From positions 124,001-188,000 of the forward strand of contig NZ_JAEEGB010000014.1 of NCBI RefSeq assembly GCF_016316925.1: a DNA stretch of 64,000 bases, given 5' to 3'. Position numbers and translations under genes: made by a program. A model generated the notes under the pieces. That model saw nothing but the letters and a program-made list of their open reading frames with translations, was not told the DNA's origin and made no database searches. Positions within the stretch are counted from its first letter, which is position 1. Each line of letters opens with the position of its first letter. Below are positions 20,301 to 26,763 of this stretch, one piece after another. Source of the stretch: Clostridium aciditolerans (GTDB taxonomy: Bacteria > Bacillota > Clostridia > Clostridiales > Clostridiaceae).

Positions 20301-20533
20301 AACCAGAGGATAAGCCAAGCACAAATATTGATGATGATAAGACTCCAGGGTCGCCTACAGACATACCAGCAGGAACTTCAACAAAACCTTCACAAAATAA
20401 TAATACTCCAGGAGATAAAAATTTACCTAAAACAGGAACAGAAAACTTTAATTTATTGTTTTTAGGTATACTTTCTTTAACTGGTAGTGGATTATTTATT
20501 CTAAAGAGAAGAGATAAAAACAAAGCTAAGTAG
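14309..20533 (+). CDS. Giant LPXTG-anchored adhesin with DUF11 and SdrD B-type repeats
   Basis: 2074 residues from the TTG at 14309 (AAGGAGGT at 14296-14303, 5 bases upstream); an in-frame TTG at 14282 lacks a site. Order: signal peptide to about residue 34 (KARA-DT), several DUF11-type Ig modules (about 40-860), four SdrD B-like Ca-binding modules (bases 16890-18415, starting YYIGNFVWEDMNKDGLQ, SLGDRVWNDRNANGIQ and so on), three DUF11-type modules starting with K/V-EKTVY.GHD (18416-19565), two more B modules (19567-20235) split by a Gly-rich stretch, a Pro/Lys/Asp-rich wall-spanning linker, LPKTG (20423-20437), a hydrophobic segment and the tail KRRDKNKAK. It should be covalently wall-linked by a sortase; one is encoded at 21861. 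Probable adhesion or biofilm role. Confidence 0.92.
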   Translation: MVKLRKNKVLTLMVLVSFILNIFSLAFENKARADTNDINFTLEKTVDKSEVFAGEDFTYTIKYANPNTTTDAHNVVITDELPGNIKYVSYTPSEDIAVTTTGSINGHDLITFTFKEPLKAGKTGFVKIIARFPAGTTQGGTTNSAINVAKIKGDYGDEVTSNPVTVTPKVKDPDWSITKTKTIPSGTPAVGGNVTYQITLKGNSATGGLNLHGVKLVDTIPAGGEYISSSNGGVYDSGTGKVTWDIGNVNVDTSVNRTVTVKYPSVKVEDSVTNAVDGYVQLFGDTKVLTKQATFTHGFAAAAPSVANFTKNGRQADDRYSVGQTAQFTLSNIQNTGNVPLDKIEIVDSIPKEITLTSISTGAYSNTANVEVQYEINSSGSWQNWPGTPVPSNTNKVLDTNSITPNPGEKITGVKWILTNGAEGIAPGFRNTSAIAVNGTVSKPDTGDKITNNATLTATKDGIPPIIKNASKVISVIDPMPWLVPTKTVKNGQTKFNMNDTVEYNLRIQNHAFATGDYINPIAVDILPAEMEDVQIIGCDRSHSNISNDPVVDTTQTKIIGGVTHRILKWNFTGTLTPGQYVDVKFSAKIKDKTLSGKYTNELYITTNDQSVFENPINELIDDTNDLDGDSSSTDKVVKSSRDVFVNFVGTADSQKWVKGELDTDWNYYDISNRHGYTLPGGIADYQLRVKNTGANGPINNIVIIDVLPYIGDIGVIDTKARDSAWRPYLVNRITGENGGPLPAGVKIYYSTNPNPSKEELRDPKNKKGLKTDGWSETPPLDITSVRSLKFDFGNNPLNKDEERILQWPMRAPYEAPANQIAWNSFGYGATFVDIGGDQPFLPSEPKKVGFEVQPDPAAKYYIGNFVWEDMNKDGLQNDGETGINSVLVNLYQYNSVIGDFEYTGRYTRTGDSHTGKTGYYEFPNVAPGTYKVEFVLPTGYKVAPYNVGGDRELDSNINYSNKEDYTDNGTTTSAIKTEDIVITDKNDFSIDAGLYRLASLGDRVWNDRNANGIQDAGEVGISGVKVTLLDKDGNPAKYGDGSQVQDVITDANGNYKFENLEPGLYKVKFENPNGDYKFTINNPSDSSKDSDAIADSTGLTATTAIVSLKSGENKTDVDAGMYLAQIGDYVWEDKNANGIQDLEEIGISGVKVNLLNEDGTPAKDEYGNPVPQAATGADGKYLFDNLKSGKYVVEFVKPTGYAKFSKSIQGSDSLKDSDADVTTGKTAVITLAAGQRDMSWDAGLYKLASLGDFAWLDKNANGIQDAGEPAMPGVTVKLLDKDGNPAKYEDGTIIPDVITDANGKYSFTSLVPGSYTVQFVKDSYYKFTDSAKGADRGKDSNVDSTGKADVILASGENNITIDAGYIVNSGIKLEKTVYVGHDGGKGTGVENVKGEKGTPITYLFKVTNTGTSYLKDITLDDTTLGIDKSKMTKLSGDDLLAPGATIVYYYETTITKDFTNTAKVEGTPSDDKDTAIPNGDKVSAQDTAIIGEVIPGIKIEKTVYAGHDNGAQSGGELVVGEKGTPITYMFKITNTGNVCLKDITIDDADLKINKSKMIYKERSESGLAENAPLKVNENITYYYETTINGDLTNTAKTEGTPSDNLGNTIDTASKPSAQDTAKVDEVKPSITVEKTVYNGHDGGKGSGVEIVSGKLNSDITYLFTVKNTGETDLKDITINDTDLKIDKSKMIKLSGNEPLTTGASIVYYYEGKINGDLVNIVQVSGTPIDSKGNTVPNTHNPVASDTAEVKLSASLGDYVWVDANANGKQEPTEKGIPKVKLILTDSKGNTKSTVTDDNGKYLFDDLMPGDYTVSIDKTTIPTGMVPSYELDITLDYKVNVTLSSNQFKDDVDFGYYTPSSGGGGGPIIIKLTSVGDYVWYDKNGDGKQDSNEKGIPNVKLTLTDGSGRVSTTTTDANGKYLFSDLVPGKYIINLDANTLPKDLKQTYELDKTLNGEVSVSLTAEQFKDDVDFGYNKSGINIDDEKTPGGPSENPKDKPEDKPSTNIDDDKTPGSPTDIPAGTSTKPSQNNNTPGDKNLPKTGTENFNLLFLGILSLTGSGLFILKRRDKNKAK

Positions 20534-20539
20534 AGAGAG

Positions 20540-20570
20540 AGGTCAGGCTTTATTGCTTGACCTTTCTATT
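20540..20570 (+). terminator. Rho-independent terminator of the adhesin gene
   Basis: Stem AGGTCAGGC/GCTTGACCT (one G-T pair), then TTCTATTAT. Only 7 bases after the stop codon. Confidence 0.8.
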
Positions 20571-20633
20571 ATAGAAAATTATAAAATGCAAATCTAAATT
20601 TTATATTAAAATTTAGATTTACAAGGATGTTCA

Positions 20634-20662
20634 TTGACAATATATACTATAAAGAGTAAAAT
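20634..20662 (+). promoter_or_regulatory. Promoter of the riboswitch-controlled transglutaminase gene
   Basis: TTGACA (20634-20639), 17-bp spacer, TAAAAT (20657-20662). Transcription would start near 20670 and the c-di-GMP aptamer follows at once. Confidence 0.65.
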
Positions 20663-20704
20663 TAAGTTAAATAATAAATTTTTAAATAGTAAATTTAATT
20701 TCGT

Positions 20705-20798
20705 GCTTTTCGCCGATAATAGCAAACTATACGAAAGTATAGGACGCAAAGCTATAGGGCCTTACAGTTTGTACTGTGTGGCAGCCAGTTACCGAAGG
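20705..20798 (+). ncRNA. Cyclic-di-GMP class I (GEMM) riboswitch
   Basis: It carries the GEMM-I core in order: AGCAAAC, a TATAC-GAAA-GTATA hairpin with the GNRA loop, GGACGCAAAGC, GGGCCT, a variable hairpin (ACAGTTTGTACTGT), GGCAGCCAGTTACCG. The aptamer ends at the Shine-Dalgarno AAGGAGGA (20795-20802) of the next gene and there is no intrinsic terminator between them, so control is probably at translation initiation. Whether ligand turns the gene on or off cannot be read from the sequence. Confidence 0.88.
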
Positions 20799-20809
20799 AG
20801 GAGTTTTTT

Positions 20810-21682
20810 GTGTATAAAAAATTAGGAAAGATAGCTTTCTTTTTAATATTTTCTCTAGGTTTAGTGTCTTTTGGAACTAAAGTACAAGCTCAAGCAAATA
20901 ATATATCTTCTAATAATAATAAAACTAATCTACTTTCAGCTAATACAGCTATGAGTACTAGTTTACAACTTAATAAAGATTATGTTGGGGACGGATATGT
21001 GCAAGTTAGATATAGTAATAGTAGTGATAAAAGAATGAAGGTATCAGTAAAAAAAGATGATAGAGTTTATTACTATGATTTTGACGGTAAAGGGCAATAT
21101 GAAAATTATCCATTACAAATGGGAAACGGCAAATATATTGTAACTTTATTGCAGAATACTCAAGGAAAAGAATATGTAGAAGTAGAGAAATGGAATATTG
21201 ATGCTGAAATAAAGGATAGTAGCTCTGTTTATAGTATATCCAATAAAGTGGTAAATTTTGACAAAGCCGTAGAGACAGTTAGTAAAGCAGCTGCGCTAAC
21301 TGAAGGAATAAGTAGTGATGATAAAAAGGTTGAAGTAATTTACAACTATTTGATAAGTAATGTTAAGTATGATTATGACAAGCTTAATGCTGTACAAGCA
21401 GGCTATTTGCCAGATATTGATTCTACAGTAAACTCAGGCAAAGGAATTTGCTATGACTTTTCAGCTACTTTTGCAGGTATGTTAAGAAGTGTTGGAGTGC
21501 CAACAAAGGTTGTAATGGGATATTCTAATAATACAAAAGGATATCATGCTTGGAACGAAGTGTATTTGAATGGAAAATGGCTAGTGGTAGATACAAGCGC
21601 TGATTCACAAGCAAAAGAAGCTGGTGCTAAGTTTAGTATGTATAAGATATCAGATAACTATCAAAAAGAAAAAGAATATTAA
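20810..21682 (+). CDS. Secreted transglutaminase-like cysteine-protease-fold protein
   Basis: 290 residues from GTG at 20810 (SD AAGGAGGA, 7-base spacing). The signal peptide ends about VQAQA (residue 29). A middle beta-rich region (about 45-125) is followed by a transglutaminase-like core: GICYDF with Cys214, YHAWNE with His246, and VVDTS with Asp261 form an intact Cys-His-Asp triad. Such secreted proteins cleave, cross-link or process cell-surface proteins. Directly controlled by the c-di-GMP riboswitch upstream, and placed between an LPXTG adhesin and a sortase, so a role in surface-protein processing during sessile growth is likely but inferred. Confidence 0.85.
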   Translation: MYKKLGKIAFFLIFSLGLVSFGTKVQAQANNISSNNNKTNLLSANTAMSTSLQLNKDYVGDGYVQVRYSNSSDKRMKVSVKKDDRVYYYDFDGKGQYENYPLQMGNGKYIVTLLQNTQGKEYVEVEKWNIDAEIKDSSSVYSISNKVVNFDKAVETVSKAAALTEGISSDDKKVEVIYNYLISNVKYDYDKLNAVQAGYLPDIDSTVNSGKGICYDFSATFAGMLRSVGVPTKVVMGYSNNTKGYHAWNEVYLNGKWLVVDTSADSQAKEAGAKFSMYKISDNYQKEKEY

Positions 21683-21710
21683 TTTTAATAAAATATTAGA
21701 AGTTAGCAGG

Positions 21711-21752
21711 AAACAACCGAAGTTTAGAGAGAAACTCGGTTGTTTTCATTTT
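21711..21752 (+). terminator. Rho-independent terminator
   Basis: Stem AAACAACCGA..AGTTT/AAACT..CGGTTGTTT followed by TCATTTTT. Confidence 0.87.
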
Positions 21753-21860
21753 TAACAAAACCATATATGATAAAATATATAAATAACTTAAGCGGACAAT
21801 AGGAGAAGGAGTTTCATATTTGCGATTATATGATGAAAGTTAAATGAGAGGTTTGAAAAA

Positions 21861-22472
21861 ATGAAAAAAGATAAAATTACCTATACAGCTGCTATTGCTA
21901 TATTTATCATATCTATATTAATAATAGGATATGCTTCCTATGAAATTATATATAGTAAAAGAAAAGTTAATAAAAATATAGAAATATTAAATAATATTGA
22001 AAAAAATAAAAGCATAAGAAGTACTAATAGTAATAATCAAAACAATAATGAATCTGAAAAAGATAAAGACATTTATAATAAGCATGGAATTATTGGGAAA
22101 TTGACTATAGAAAGAAGTAAAAAGACATTGCCAGTAGTTGAAGGTACTAGTGATGAAAACTTGAAAAGTGGGGCAGGACATTATAAGGGTTCGTATTTAC
22201 CTGGTGAAAGTGGTAATTGTGTTATATTCGGTCATAGAGATGGCGTTTTTTCAAATTTAGATGAAGTTAAAATAAATGATATTATAACTGTTGAAACTGA
22301 TAAAGGTAAATTTATCTATAAGGTTATTGATACTAAGATAACTGAGCCTAAGGAAGAAGAAATTATTAAAAATTATAATGAGCCAATGTTAACATTAGTA
22401 ACCTGTTATCCTTTTGGATATGTAGGAGCAGCGCCCCAAAGATTCATTGTAATTGCACAACTGCAAAGATAA
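21861..22472 (+). CDS. srtD: Class D sortase
   Basis: 203 residues. One N-terminal membrane anchor (about 9-29), an Asn/Lys-rich stalk, then a sortase barrel with the catalytic set His125 (IFGHRD), Cys182 (TLVTCYPF) and Arg194 (APQRFIV). The short Cys-to-Arg spacing and TLVTC box fit class D. Sortases cut LPXTG-type signals and attach the protein to peptidoglycan; the adhesin at 14309-20533, ending LPKTG, is the only such substrate in the window. SD GAGAGGT precedes the ATG. Monocistronic. Confidence 0.9.
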   Translation: MKKDKITYTAAIAIFIISILIIGYASYEIIYSKRKVNKNIEILNNIEKNKSIRSTNSNNQNNNESEKDKDIYNKHGIIGKLTIERSKKTLPVVEGTSDENLKSGAGHYKGSYLPGESGNCVIFGHRDGVFSNLDEVKINDIITVETDKGKFIYKVIDTKITEPKEEEIIKNYNEPMLTLVTCYPFGYVGAAPQRFIVIAQLQR

Positions 22473-22525
22473 TCAATTACATAAGAACTAAAAATTTTAA
22501 AATAAAATCACAGCAGCAGAAGAAT

Positions 22526-22585
22526 AAAATAAGATGCCTCATAATGCACATTTATGTATTATGAGGTATCTTATTTTATTTTTAC
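22526..22585 (+). terminator. Rho-independent terminator after the sortase
   Basis: Long stem AAAATAAGATGCCTCATAAT/ATTATGAGGTATCTTATTTT with one internal mismatch, then a T-rich tail. It could work in both directions. Confidence 0.87.
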
Positions 22586-22600
22586 CTATATTAGATTATA

Positions 22601-22629
22601 TTGACAATTATAAATAAATTTCATATAAT
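22601..22629 (+). promoter_or_regulatory. Consensus promoter of the MarR-HlyD-ABC-2 operon
   Basis: TTGACA (22601-22606), exactly 17 bp, TATAAT (22624-22629), a perfect sigma-A-type consensus promoter. The -10 box is also the outer end of a large dyad, so a repressor bound there would block polymerase. Confidence 0.85.
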
Positions 22630-22675
22630 AAACATATAAATAGTTAACATGTTTACTATTTATATGTTTATTATA
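22624..22675 (+). promoter_or_regulatory. 52-bp dyad operator overlapping the promoter
   Basis: The arms 22624-22644 and 22655-22675 are perfect 21-bp reverse complements, and the centre contains AACATGTT, itself a palindrome. Only one base pair of the 52-bp element (T22645/T22654) breaks symmetry. It begins at the -10 box and covers the start site. It is probably the binding site of the MarR-type regulator encoded just downstream; an RNA hairpin role is also possible because most of the dyad is transcribed. Confidence 0.75.
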
Positions 22676-22757
22676 AATACATAAATGACAAATAAGATAA
22701 AAATCACTTTAAATGAGATTTTAAATAGAAAAATTTATTAATTATGGAGGTAATTTA

Positions 22758-23255
22758 GTGGCGGAGCAAGAGAATAACAACCTAGAGAACTTAATCAATA
22801 GCAATTCTACTGATATTGATCCAATGAAATTAGTTGAGAGAATTATCAGAATAGGAGATTTAATAGAGCAATTATTTGATAAATTTTATAAAACCTTTAA
22901 ATTGTCAAAACCACAATTTACTGCTCTTTATAAAATTTATTTGGCTGAGGAAGAGGGAATTGCCCTATCTGTTCTTGGGGATCAAATGTCTGTAACGAGA
23001 GCAAACATAACATCTTTAGTTGATAGAATGGTTGCAAGAGGATTAATAAAAAGAATTGTAAATGAAAATGACAGAAGAAGTATAAAAGCTGTGATAACAA
23101 AAGAAGGAAAAGAAATTTTAGAGAAGGTGCTGCCTGATAATCAGGTCCTTAGCTCAGAGGTTTTGAATTTTCTAACGGAAAAAGAGAGAGAAAACTTTTA
23201 TGAACTGCTTATAAAAGTTGAAAAATACTTAATTGCAAATTATTTTGATAACTAA
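22758..23255 (+). CDS. MarR-family transcriptional regulator 1
   Basis: 165 residues from GTG at 22758 (TGGAGGT, 7-base spacing). Winged-helix MarR core at about 35-140: LSKPQFTALYKIYLAEEEG, LSVLGDQMSVTRANITSLVD for the recognition region, then the wing RIVNENDRRSIKAVITKEG with the conserved D-R-R. It is first in an operon with an HlyD-type adaptor and two ABC-2 permeases, a common arrangement for autorepressed drug- or metabolite-sensing efflux units. The strong dyad over its promoter is the likely operator. The inducer cannot be inferred. Confidence 0.9.
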   Translation: MAEQENNNLENLINSNSTDIDPMKLVERIIRIGDLIEQLFDKFYKTFKLSKPQFTALYKIYLAEEEGIALSVLGDQMSVTRANITSLVDRMVARGLIKRIVNENDRRSIKAVITKEGKEILEKVLPDNQVLSSEVLNFLTEKERENFYELLIKVEKYLIANYFDN

Positions 23256-23327
23256 AATACATATTATTTTAAATATTTATGATGCTCTATAAGTAGCTAA
23301 TATTATATTATGCAGGGAGGTTTTTCT

Positions 23328-24377
23328 ATGAAACGTAAGAATATAGCATTAATTATGTCTTTGCTTGTAACAAGTAGTCTTTGTACAGCATGTACTAATG
23401 CTGCCGCTTTAACAGGAGATAAGATAATAAAGCAAACTAATGGTCATTTAACGGTCCAAGGAAATATAGAAACTAAAGAGATAAAGATAAACTCTAAAAC
23501 ATCAGGAAAAATAAAGGAAATAAAAATTAGCGAAGGTGACAGCATCAAAGGTGGACAAGTTTTGATAACTATCGACAATAGCACCTTACAAGCAAAGCAA
23601 TCTCAGACACAGGCGCAGATTGAAGCTGCTACAGGACAGAAAAATGCAGCAGAAGCGGCAAAGCAGGCAGCCCAGGCAAAGCTTGAAGCTTTAAAAAATG
23701 GAGCAAGACCAGAGGAACTTGCACAGCTTAAAGCTCAATATGATTTAGCAGAAACCACTTATAATAGGGTTAAGGCTTTATATGACCAAAACTATGTTTC
23801 TAAGGCTGATTTTGATAACGCACAGACCCAATTTGAAATAGTAAAACAAAAATATGATCTTGCAAAAAACGGAGCTAGAGCAGAGGAGATAACTGCAGCA
23901 CAAGCACAGGTAAGTCAAGCTGATTCTACAATACAGGCTTATGACGCACAGATCAAACAGGCACAAGGTGGATTAAGTGAAGTACAGACTTATATTAATG
24001 ATACTACAATTGCTGCACCGGTAGATGGAACAGTAACTCAGCTAAATGTTGAGGTAGGGGAATTAGTAACCCCAGGAATGCCTCTTGTCGTATTGACAAA
24101 TACAACTGCACCATGGATTGAGTGTAATGTAAAAGAAACAGACCTTTCGAAAGTAAAATTAAACGGAGAAGTATCTGTAAAACTTGCAGCATATCCTAAT
24201 CAGCAATTTAAGGGTAAAATAGTGAGAATAAATGAAAAGCCTGATTTTGCAGTTAAAAGAGCTACAAATGACAATGGAGAATTTGATGTATTATCCTATG
24301 GAGTAAAAGTGGAGCTAACTAATATGGATAAGCCGCTTCATCCTGGAATGACAGCTATTGTTGATTTTGGAAAGTGA
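23328..24377 (+). CDS. HlyD/MFP-family membrane-fusion adaptor
   Basis: 349 residues from ATG at 23328 (GGGAGGT upstream; the ATG at 23310 precedes that site). The N-terminal hydrophobic segment ends TACTN, a possible but imperfect lipobox. Biotinyl/lipoyl-like half domains (GKIKEIKISEGDSIKGGQVL and later APVDGTVTQLNVEVGELV) flank a long Ala/Gln-rich coiled-coil hairpin (about 75-215), then a beta-barrel domain. Adaptors of this type bridge an inner transporter and a TolC-like duct. It closely precedes two ABC-2 permeases (14 bp), so it belongs to one exporter. It may work with the TolC-like proteins of this window, though no shared operator links them. Confidence 0.88.
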   Translation: MKRKNIALIMSLLVTSSLCTACTNAAALTGDKIIKQTNGHLTVQGNIETKEIKINSKTSGKIKEIKISEGDSIKGGQVLITIDNSTLQAKQSQTQAQIEAATGQKNAAEAAKQAAQAKLEALKNGARPEELAQLKAQYDLAETTYNRVKALYDQNYVSKADFDNAQTQFEIVKQKYDLAKNGARAEEITAAQAQVSQADSTIQAYDAQIKQAQGGLSEVQTYINDTTIAAPVDGTVTQLNVEVGELVTPGMPLVVLTNTTAPWIECNVKETDLSKVKLNGEVSVKLAAYPNQQFKGKIVRINEKPDFAVKRATNDNGEFDVLSYGVKVELTNMDKPLHPGMTAIVDFGK

Positions 24378-24391
24378 TGTGAGATGCAATC

Positions 24392-25570
24392 ATGAAAGAA
24401 AAGTTAGTAAAGTTCATACATCTAGGCGCAAAATTTAAAAACTTATTTTTTTCATTTTTGTTTGTGCTTGGAATTCCCATTATTTGTAGTTTTATACTAG
24501 GATATCAAATGGAAGGCCATCAAGTTCAGCATATTCCAACTATTATTGTAGATCATGATAATTCTCAATTTAGTAAAATGCTGATTAATGAAATAAAAAC
24601 AAATGAAATATTTAATGTGACTAATTATAGCGATAGAGATGAAGATGTTAAGGATTTAATAGGACAAGAAAAAGTGAGAGTCGGTGTTATAATTCCTAAG
24701 GATTTTTCTAAGGATTTGGCCAGTGGAAATGGTCCTAAGGTGCTTATATGTTACGATGGTACACAAATGTCAGTTACTAGTGCTGCTAAAGCAAGAATGA
24801 GTGAAATTCTTCTTACTATTAAAACTGGATATTTAAAAAAGGTAGTTGAAGGGAAATTAGGTATAATGCCTGAGGTATCCCAAAACTATGTGCTTCCTAT
24901 GTATTTTAATTACAGACTTTTAAATAATCCTACTAGAAACTATATAAACTTTTTTATACCTGGGATGATAATTTCTATTATTCAAGTTAGTCTTGTTATG
25001 TTGGGTGTAGATATAGTCAGAAAGGATGAAAAGAAGTATTCGTGGCTGTGGATAAAAGGCATTTTAGGTGGGCTTTTAGGGGTGATTTCTATTGGAATAA
25101 GCCTCGGAATTCAGTTTAAATATTTTGCAGTACCTTTTAGAGGAACTGTTAATGGAGCTATTATACTAACCCTTTTATTTTGTATAGGTATGGTGAATTA
25201 CGGGGTACTTATAAGACTTATTTTGCCGGAAAAAATACTTGCACTGCAGGTTGCCTCTATACCTGTTCTTTTTACAACTATTTTGGCTGGCTTTACCTTC
25301 CCTTTATTTGCAATGCCTAGTTATTTTCAGGAGATTGCTAAGTTTCTTCCATTCCTTTATTACGGTGAATCCATAAGGGACTTATGTCTTAAAAATATAG
25401 GAATAGAATATATTTTGCCACAGATAAATTGGTTGTTTAAATTTGTATTATATATGTGGATAGCTTCTTTTGGGGTTTTCATGTTAAAGAAGATTATTAA
25501 AAAAAGGTATGAGAATATAAAAAACGAAAAAAATCACCAGCAGAAAACTGAAGAGGTGGTTCAAGTATGA
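24392..25570 (+). CDS. ABC-2 type permease subunit A
   Basis: 392 residues. One N-terminal TM (about 18-36), a large extracytoplasmic region (about 37-180, including VGVIIPKDFSKDLASG), then about five TM segments in the C-terminal half. This matches the ABC-2 membrane family with the N-terminal extracellular loop (YbhR/YhgE-like). The C-terminal tail is strongly basic. The gene overlaps the next by 4 bp (ATGA), so the two permeases are translationally coupled and probably form a heterodimer. No ATP-binding subunit is encoded in this operon, which is unusual; the ATPase may lie elsewhere or the pair may use another energy source. Confidence 0.82.
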   Translation: MKEKLVKFIHLGAKFKNLFFSFLFVLGIPIICSFILGYQMEGHQVQHIPTIIVDHDNSQFSKMLINEIKTNEIFNVTNYSDRDEDVKDLIGQEKVRVGVIIPKDFSKDLASGNGPKVLICYDGTQMSVTSAAKARMSEILLTIKTGYLKKVVEGKLGIMPEVSQNYVLPMYFNYRLLNNPTRNYINFFIPGMIISIIQVSLVMLGVDIVRKDEKKYSWLWIKGILGGLLGVISIGISLGIQFKYFAVPFRGTVNGAIILTLLFCIGMVNYGVLIRLILPEKILALQVASIPVLFTTILAGFTFPLFAMPSYFQEIAKFLPFLYYGESIRDLCLKNIGIEYILPQINWLFKFVLYMWIASFGVFMLKKIIKKRYENIKNEKNHQQKTEEVVQV

Positions 25571-26763
25571 GTATTAAAGAGAAGTTTAAATTTAAGATTA
25601 AAGTTAGGCCTGTAACTATAAAAAATATTATTTTACTTACTTTAGGGCCTACACTTGTTGCTATTATTTTTGGATTGGCATTTAGTAAGATTTTTATAGA
25701 GGGAATTCCTATGGGGGTTCTTGATATGGACAATTCTTCTATATCAAGAAATATTGTAAAGCAGTTTAAGGAAACTTCAAAATTTAATGTTTCTTATTTT
25801 CCACAATCGGAAGAGGAACTTAACGAGGCCATAAAAACAAAAAAAATTAATGTAGGGCTTATCATTCCTAAGAATTTTAGTAAAGATGCTATTGAAACTA
25901 AGGCTCCAAAAACTTTGCTTTTAGTAGATGAAACAAATTTAGTAATAGGAAACACGGCACTTTCCTATGGCAGCGAAATATTAAATACTATTAATGCAGG
26001 AATTCAGATTAAGGTTTTAGAGGCAAACAACATGGTGCCTTATGCTGCCCAAAAGTCCATTGCTTCTTTATCCTTTACAGAACGTATGTTATATGAGCCG
26101 CAATTAAGTTATATGAGATATCTTTTGTATGCACTTATTGGATTGGCTGTTCAGCAATTATATATTGGAGCTTTAGCACCGGCTTTAATTGAAGAAAAAT
26201 TGAACATGGTAAAAATTAAGCTCCGTTCAAAGGAAGGAGTTAAAAAGTTAATTAAGATTTGTTCAAAAATTTTAGTTTTTTCTTTCATGACATGCGTAGG
26301 CTTTGCGGGAGGCCTTTATGTAGCAGGCAAGTATTTTGATCTTCCTTTGAAAGGAACTATATTGAATTCTTTTATTCTTCTTGCTATTTTTCTTATTAAC
26401 CTTACAGCAATATCCTTTGTTTTAGCTTTTGTTTTTGATGCTTCGGATCAATGTGTACGCTTCGCTATGTTTTTGTCTGTGCCTACAATGCTTACAGCAG
26501 GGTATGTATGGCCTGAATATATGATGCCACCAGGTTTTTTCCATGTTGTGAAAAAATTGTGGCCTCTAGTATATTTTATTAATCCATTTAAAACTATAAA
26601 CTTAAAAGGTGTTGATATTAGTGCTATAGCCACCTATGTACATGGTGGAATTTATTACGCACTATTCTGGCTACCTTTAGGTGTTGGATTATATTTGTTT
26701 AAAATCTTTGGCTTTAAATTTGTACATAGAAAATTATTAAAGCCAAAGGAAGATGTGAGTTAA
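25567..26763 (+). CDS. ABC-2 type permease subunit B
   Basis: 398 residues. Same layout as the preceding gene: TM near residues 18-38, an extracellular domain with VGLIIPKNFSKDAIETK (compare VGVIIPKDFSKDLASG in subunit A), then about five TM segments. It is therefore a diverged tandem duplicate of subunit A. It starts inside the stop of subunit A. The stop codon TAA forms part of a stem-loop at 26762-26786. Probable substrates are drugs, lipids or small hydrophobic compounds, by family analogy only. Confidence 0.82.
   Translation: MSIKEKFKFKIKVRPVTIKNIILLTLGPTLVAIIFGLAFSKIFIEGIPMGVLDMDNSSISRNIVKQFKETSKFNVSYFPQSEEELNEAIKTKKINVGLIIPKNFSKDAIETKAPKTLLLVDETNLVIGNTALSYGSEILNTINAGIQIKVLEANNMVPYAAQKSIASLSFTERMLYEPQLSYMRYLLYALIGLAVQQLYIGALAPALIEEKLNMVKIKLRSKEGVKKLIKICSKILVFSFMTCVGFAGGLYVAGKYFDLPLKGTILNSFILLAIFLINLTAISFVLAFVFDASDQCVRFAMFLSVPTMLTAGYVWPEYMMPPGFFHVVKKLWPLVYFINPFKTINLKGVDISAIATYVHGGIYYALFWLPLGVGLYLFKIFGFKFVHRKLLKPKEDVS

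Noticed and set aside
20149-20523. A 124-codon minus-strand ORF at the end of the adhesin
   Set aside because: A shadow of the last B module, Pro-rich linker and LPKTG region.
20634-20825. A 63-codon ORF before the transglutaminase gene
   Set aside because: It runs through the promoter and the c-di-GMP riboswitch; the real start is the GTG at 20810 behind a strong ribosome site.
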